DNA from: Pelobates cultripes
Taxonomy: Eukaryota > Chordata > Amphibia > Anura > Pelobatidae
Length of the DNA stretch: 64,000 nt
NCBI GenBank assembly: GCA_933207985.1
Contig: OW240916.1
Span: forward strand, 298,277,872-298,341,871
Direction of reading: 5' to 3'
The first letter of the stretch is position 1; each line of letters starts with the position of its first letter. Positions 57,863 to 64,000 of this stretch are shown in pieces. Made by a program: the position numbers and the translations under genes. Below the pieces are notes generated by a model, which was not told the origin of the DNA, made no database searches, and saw only the letters and a list, made by a program, of their open reading frames with translations.

Positions 57863-59126
57863 CTAGATCCCTAGACACACAACTCTGGATCATCTATACA
57901 CACACACACTAGATCCCTATATACACTCTGAATCCTCTATACACACCTACACTAGATTTTCTATGCACGTTCTGGGTCCTATAAACACACACTAGATCCC
58001 CTACACACACTGCACCAATCTTCACCTGGAGCAATTGGTACTCGGGGCGGATCCTTTATTTGGCACCCCCTCTCAACTAAAATGTAAAAAACAACCACAC
58101 ATTTTTAAAATATATTTAGCACTGAGCAGTGTTTGTATATTTTTAATGTAAGCATGTTTTTGTATGGAGTATGTGTGAGTAAATGTACAGGTGTGTTTGC
58201 ACGTATGGACATTTGAATGCAGGCGTGCATTTTTCTGTAGTGTGGTTTTTTAATATAGTGGTGTGTTTTTATGTAGTGTTGACATTTGGATGCAGGGTTG
58301 TATTTGTGTGTAGTGAAGACGAAATGCTGAGATGTATGCACATATACACATATACTCACATATACACACACTGGCACACATACAGATAAAAAGACACATA
58401 GGTACACACATGCAGTTACATAGAAACATAGTCATCCACAGATACAGACAAATACTGACACCCATACAGATACAAACACACATACAGACACACAGAGAGA
58501 GACACACAGGCACACATACAGATAGACATATATATTCAGATACACAGACACACAAACACACAAACAGATACACAGACATACAGATACACATGTATAAATG
58601 TGTTTTTGCGTAGTGAATGCAGTGTGTTTGGGTAGTGTATGCAGTGTGTGTATAATGTATGCATTGTGTATAGTGTGTGTGTATAGTGTATGCAGTGTGT
58701 ATATAGTGTATGTGTGTAGTGTATGCAGTGTGTGTATAGTGCATAGTGTATGCAGTGTGTGTATAGTGTATGTGTGTAGTGTATGCAGATGCAGTGTGTG
58801 TTGTGTGGAATAAATGCTGGGAAGGTGAGCAGTGTGTATGGTTTGCCCCCCTCCCCCTCCTCCCTGACACTTACCTGCCCTTCCCGTCCTGGTGACACAG
58901 CATAGATGGGCAGTGAAGAGGGGCCCAGAACTCTGCATGCTTGCTTCCCATCCAGCAGCAGCAGGGTCCTCTGTTCTCAGAGGACCTGCTGCTGCTGGAT
59001 GGGTAACGAGGGTGGATATTCTCGTAAGCGGCCGGTTCCTTAAATGCCGCTCCTGTGAAAGTTCGCCCCTGGCACCCCCCTAGTGGGTGGCACCCGCGGC
59101 GTACCGCCCCCGCAGTACGCCACTGC
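57863..59126. repeat. CA/GT-rich arrays ending in a hAT-like terminus
   Basis: ACACACTAGATCC-type units (57863-58010) are interrupted by non-repeat sequence (58011-58310). Then follow an ACACATACAGA-type array (58330-58590) and a GTATAGTGTATGCAGTGTGT array (58610-58800). The right boundary GCAGTACGCCACTG at 59113-59126 is the inverted form of a hAT-like CAGTGGCGTACTGC end, and the TAGATCC-type units resume right after it. This suggests a hAT MITE inserted in the array; its left end was not resolved. Confidence 0.5.
58947..59003. repeat. Near-perfect hairpin with CAG/CTG triplets
   Basis: CCCATCCAGCAGCAGCAGGG at the left pairs with CCTGCTGCTGCTGGATGGG at the right, continuing through TCCTCTG/CAGAGGA to a four-base loop. 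There is one base of length difference. Confidence 0.88.
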
Positions 59127-59990
59127 TCTGGGTCCCCTATGCACACACTAGATTCCTTGTAAGAAAACACATACTACATTCCCTAAACACACACTCTCTA
59201 CAACCGCAACACACACTACATCACATATAAACACACACACTACAGCCCATTTGCACACACTCACTGCATGCCCTACACACACTATGCGGCGGCACAGGCT
59301 TTGAGCTGGAGCCCAAATAAAAATCTGATAACCCCAATCCTTAGGACCTCTCTTAGCAAATCTTAAACTATAGGAAAACAAAACATGCTGCATTGCTTGG
59401 TATTGATATCCAGCAACCTGATGTTGAAAGTAAACAAAATAAATACTAGTATCCTGGTGTAGCGATCCGGGGGGCATAAGATCACTACATCTGGGGCTTC
59501 AGCTCCAAAATTCCAAACACCAGAAACACCTGGTTGCCGATATCAGCTGTGTAGTCACTGTTACAGTAAACAGTAGAATTCAAACAATGCTGAAGATTCT
59601 CATAGGTTGTGTGGAATGTGTCCATGGGGACTTTTTAATTCCAAGGGCTGAATTTCCACTCACTTGTGGGCTCTGTGGATATACAAACACACTCATATAT
59701 ATATATATACATTTATTTATACACACCTTGGCATGCGTACCTACATTATAAAGCTACCATGCTACTGTGATCAAGTAATACAACATACAGAATCCTGTAT
59801 AACGCATCTTCAAATCTGCCTCAAAGCACTAAAAGTAAAGTTTTGTAAATCCCAGAAAGAGCAAAGTAAAAATAATGAGGCTTTTTTTACAGCACATGAT
59901 TATATATTGCACCTTTTCTTATGAGATTAGACCAGTTACATAGGACATGCATCCACTTGGGCCTCTTGGCAGTGCAACGCTTAAAGGAAT
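59127..59990. other. 3' flank, no gene seen
   Basis: CA-rich units continue to about 59280; then ordinary sequence with a TA run (59696-59709). Confidence 0.4.
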
Positions 59991-60460
59991 AATGTACCGT
60001 TAGGAATACATGTCTGTATTCCTAATGCTGCAGTCTAAATATCCATTCTTTGTTTTAGGACCCCCCACTTTAATGTCAAACCAGTTATAAACAAAGTAAA
60101 GAATTTTACTTTCCTTTTCTCCAGAACCGAGTCTCCTACTGTCGTCCTGGACACGTGCCTTCAGGATAATGGTCTAACCCAATTCTCCTCACAGAGGAGC
60201 CCTGGCAACTGTAAGGGGATGCGCAGTGCTTGCTGCGATGTGCCAATAATACTCTATGGCGGACCATGACATCACAGTATACTAGGGTACAGTAACAGTT
60301 TAGGCTTTCATACCCAGAGGGCTTGGAAGTGTATCATGAAGCATACTAGCATTGGGGCCATTAAAGAGACAACTGTAGGCGCTATAACAACTTTAGTTCA
60401 TTTATACACATTAGTACACCAAGAGAAATGTACCATCTTTAATTAATGAAAACAACTGTT
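59991..60460. mobile_element. T2/Kolobok-type MITE ends (fragments)
   Basis: TTAAAGGAATAATGTACCGT with the hairpin GGAATACATGTCTGTATTCC starts at 59991, and TTAAAGAGACAACTGTAGGC at 60361. Both look like T2 left ends; no right ends were found, so the limits are uncertain. Confidence 0.45.
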
Positions 60461-63400
60461 TAGAAAAGAAGGTACGTACTAAATTGTTGTTCTAGTGAAA
60501 ATACAGTGTATACAAATGTAGTTTTCAGTATTTTTATCTTTAACCCAAAGATAAGTTAACGCACACTGATGGAACAGTGTAGGAGACACTGACTCACTGC
60601 CTTAAGATATGCCTGGGTACACCTGGTATATCTTTGAGCATTGCCTTTTACACTGCTTACAGAAAACATGGGAAATTCTACTGGGAGTCCTGACACTCAA
60701 TTGAAATCATTTGCTTGGAATGATGCGTTGTCGGTAATATGCCACATTCCGTATCTGATAATTAGCAATGCTGCCGCCAACAGACATATAATACAAGGAT
60801 TGTCAGATCGCTATGTTCTCCTTAATGGCTTTGTGGATTACAGCAGAATAAATGCCACATTGTCTAGGTGTCTCTTTCTGAAGTTATCAAGGATTAACAA
60901 ACACGATTCAGCACACTGTCACTTTAGCGCTTTTATATTTTCACTCTACGGGGTTAATCTCTTTATCTGAAGCTTTCCGTATCACCGATATTTACAGGTA
61001 TTTAGTTTTGTTATAATGCCGATACTATCGTTCAAAGAAACAATAAAAGAATTAGAAGCTGATAATTTGCTCTAATTATCTGCAAAATGTTCCTTGGATT
61101 AACATTAGCAGCAAATCATTGAGCTTTGTTTAGGCCATATTCATATCTCATTTATTTGTTCCTTTGTTTTGTGTCTGCTTCTCACTAAAAGTGGGAACAC
61201 GGGAATAATATAATGAAAGCACTAAGCAATTGTATCCATTATTAAGTGTCCCATATGGAGGGAGCATTTAGCTGCTGGTAAAAGGAGATGACTTTGCTGG
61301 TAGTGTTTGCATTCATTTCCTAATGCATGCCAATTAGCGGTGCTGGTTTCATCCCTTGTTCTTTATTTCCATATACTTTACAGTTGCAGATGGAGCTGTT
61401 TGTTTTGCTTCAGACGATTTAGCGGGTACAAACTGATGACTTCCCAACTAACAAAAGTGATTCTTAGTCTTCTTCTCCAAACTATTGATCTTTGTTCTCG
61501 AAACTTCATCTGGAAGATGTTATTTCAATTATCCTAATTCATAGATTTTTCTGATGAGAAGGGTAAACACAACTGAAAGAGTGACATTTGCCTTATTTCT
61601 ACTGATGGGGGCTATAAAGCCTTGCTCTCAAGTACTGTTGGCAACACAATCGTGGTATATTGCCAGAACATGTGGAACGAATAATCCAATTTCCTTTGGA
61701 TTTTGTTTATCCAAGTTGATTTACAGGCAACCTCAATATTTAAATATTTATTTCCTTGTGTACATCTTTAGAATATAAAGCTGCATTCACTCTATTACTT
61801 TGTTTTTTTAACTTCCCTAATATTAACCTTTTGCTTTAATTTACAATCTCAGGCCAGCTTCAAGACGGGTGATGGACTCTGCACGTCTGAGCCTGTGGCC
61901 TTTGGTCAAAGGGGACAAGGATCAGCTGAAAGCAGTAGAAATCACTGATGTGTGTGTTGAAAGGCACTGGCATTACTGCTGCAAGAAGGGGACATGGAAG
62001 AACAATAGATTTAATATCCGTGGACACAATGCTTTTATAATAACAGCCACATCATGCACGCATATGCATCAACATTACTTGCAGTAAAATGTCCCATACT
62101 CTGGAGATCAAAATCTAGCAAGAAATCTATTAAATAGAAAACATGCGAACGTGACAAGTTTTGAGAAGAAAGGGTAATTCTTCTTGGCTCGAAAGTGCAT
62201 TATTATTATTATTATTTGGTGTGTTTACCAGAATTGTGTAATGTTTTAAAACAAATACTGCAAACATGTTAAATTAGAGCTTAAAGAGACACTTCGCAGC
62301 CCCTAAAGTAATGAAGACTGTGTCCTCTTTTTTTAGTTTACAAAAAGTGCAGATTTCAAAATAAAGTGATACTTTTATAAATTAACCTTGTTACACCACC
62401 CTGATAGTTAGTCAAAAGAAACAGTCCTGTTGAGCTGCATTGGGAAGTCTGTGATTGGACAGCAACAGAAAGTCTGGGGTGTGTTAGAAGGGGAGGGCTA
62501 GAAAAGGCTTCACACAAGAGAACTGAAGCTTTTGCAACTTGTATGTAAATATACCACAAAGGAAAAAATGCATAATTAAATGCATTCACGTTTCAACTAA
62601 GGATATATCTACTAAACAGTATTTTTTTTTTTTCTGGGGGATTTCGACATTGGAACATAATTTCCACTTAAAAGTATAAATAATGAAAATAAAATCACAA
62701 GTTTATTAATTGGAGATTAATAACGAGATAAAACTTGCACTGTCACCTAAAACATAACATTTATTAAGGTGTATAATAAAAATAAAGGTGATATGTTTGA
62801 TATGAACAAAATAAAAATATATTCCATTTTTATTTTTTCAAATAAAAATCAACTACAAGTCCTATCAGTTTTTAATATTTATACTTCAGGGTTTTGGGGG
62901 TGTTGTGTTGTGTGTATGTGCAATAGACTCTGAAAAGTGTTCCTGATTCTGCTACCTGATATTCCTGGATCTGCTGAATTACCCTGAATGGTGGAAGGCG
63001 GACAAGTATAATCCATTTATGGATTTCAAGGCATTCATTTGACTTCTACTTTGTGAGTGCAACCTATTATTTTGCGTGCCAGCTCTGTATACTGTACATC
63101 ACTATGTGCTGTTTTTTTTTTCTTATATTCTAGCATCTAGCTGTATCCCTGTTGTTATCCTTATCCAGACTCTGAAAAGTAGCCAGATCATAGGGATGCC
63201 TAAAAGCTATTGTAGAACTACGCCATCACATGTGGCTTTTCCAGCCTCGCTGACATTATAGCATTCTTAAACAGTCCTTCAAGTGGATCATGTACCTAAA
63301 TCCAACTAGACTTTTAAAATGTTAGTAAGCACCTAGGGTACATTTTTACCACCTGTAATCAGAGAATGACAACCAACACAGAAGTAGAAATGGGAGTCCA

Positions 63401-64000
63401 TATCACCTCCAGAAGTAAGCAATCCCTGTTTTTGAGTTACGGTCATGATAAAACCTCTCGAACATCCTCTGAAATGGACAGCAACTAAGGCATATTTTAT
63501 TTTGTTTGTAAACTGATTTGGATGAATTTCCAACCAGTATCTGGTTCTGAGGTTGGGTGCTCTTTAATACTAGGGCATTATCGGAACTTGGAAAACAACA
63601 CAATACTTGCAATGCATATCGAGAGTTCAATGAAGGGTTATTCGCTTAAATGTTGGTTGTTTCCAAAATCAATTTTATTTTTGTGGCATTATTTCTGGAT
63701 TCACAGAGTTGATCAGACCTGGTTACAAAGAGATCAGAACCACCTGTACATAAATATATTGTATTGTACACTTAGCCAGCTTTGATATATAATAAATCTG
63801 AGATATGTGCACCCCAGAACCTAGAATCCAAGACGAACCAAAAGGTATATAATCTGCAAATTAAATTTGCAGTGGATTGCCATTTCCTTACCAAACTCTC
63901 TTTGGAAAGATATACTGGTAATTCTCTTGTACTATTAGGGTTTTTCAGTTACTTTCCTTTTTTCATTTTTTTCTGTTTGGTGTAATTTGTTTGTAATATA
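60461..64000. other. 3' flank of ATG10, no gene seen
   Basis: AT-rich, few repeats. TTAAAGAGACACTTCGCAGC at 62281 may be one more T2 left end. About 61000-61350 is complex, non-repetitive and carries CTAATTATCTGC and CCAATTAGCGG, a possible conserved non-coding element. A splice-acceptor-like TCTCAG precedes 61853 and opens a 77-codon frame, discussed under the findings. Confidence 0.4.

Noticed and set aside
58432..58938. Long Tyr/His/Thr-rich minus-strand open frames
   Set aside because: They translate a GTGTATAGTGTATG-type array; repeat by-product.
61853..62087. Possible extra coding exon of ATG10 or an unrelated small gene, with an acceptor-like TCTCAG before it
   Set aside because: The frame joins ATG10 only if a weak donor is used, the encoded tail does not resemble any ATG10 C-terminus I know, and no poly(A) or splice support is visible. 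Kept as a hypothesis in the findings only.

Overview
The window is vertebrate nuclear DNA. It is AT-rich, has no prokaryote-style gene packing, and is dominated by transposable elements typical of frogs: Kolobok/T2-type MITEs with TTAA ends, an L1/Tx1-type LINE, L2 and CR1 LINEs, several hAT elements, a Tc1 element and solo LTRs. An anuran amphibian is the best guess; I cannot name the species.

The only host gene I can support is ATG10, the E2-like enzyme that conjugates ATG12 to ATG5 in autophagy. It lies on the + strand as four exons: 18330-18456, 37318-37415, 53809-53897 and 57225-57312 (stop). Their splice sites and intron phases (1, 0, 2) fit together. The translation is clearly ATG10-like throughout and includes the catalytic His-Pro-Cys motif in the third exon. 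The N-terminal exons must lie upstream of the window. The rest of the window is intron or 3' flank of this gene.

Region by region. 1-18.3 kb (upstream intron): a fold-back repeat, a hAT-derived composite carrying a T2 MITE, a 996-bp solo LTR with a 5-bp target duplication (TSD), a full-length L1-type LINE with a ~16-bp TSD (ORF1 intact, ORF2 broken in three places), and a decayed L2-like LINE. 18.5-37.3 kb (intron): a 1.66-kb palindrome, an L2 copy with its 5' part inverted, a three-frame-open minisatellite, a decayed Tc1 transposase, a CR1 fragment, a three-deep nest (T2 MITE > hAT > T2 MITE) and a 983-bp hAT MITE. 37.4-53.8 kb (intron): a 5.33-kb hAT element with a perfect 8-bp TSD, a broken BED-finger transposase and a chimeric 3' end, followed by more T2 MITEs, one of them split by a 496-bp solo LTR. 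53.9-64 kb: another T2 MITE, a second copy of the fold-back repeat, minisatellites, the last ATG10 coding exon and repeat-rich 3' flank.

The mobile elements do not work together as a system; they are layered insertions whose nesting gives relative ages. I see no CRISPR array, operon, tRNA or rRNA. The most unusual items are the palindromic repeats that share a GAAACG(CG)TC core, the hAT family that has spread with a T2 MITE inside it, the rearrangements inside the L1 ORF2, and the stop codon placed three bases before a strong splice donor in the last ATG10 exon.
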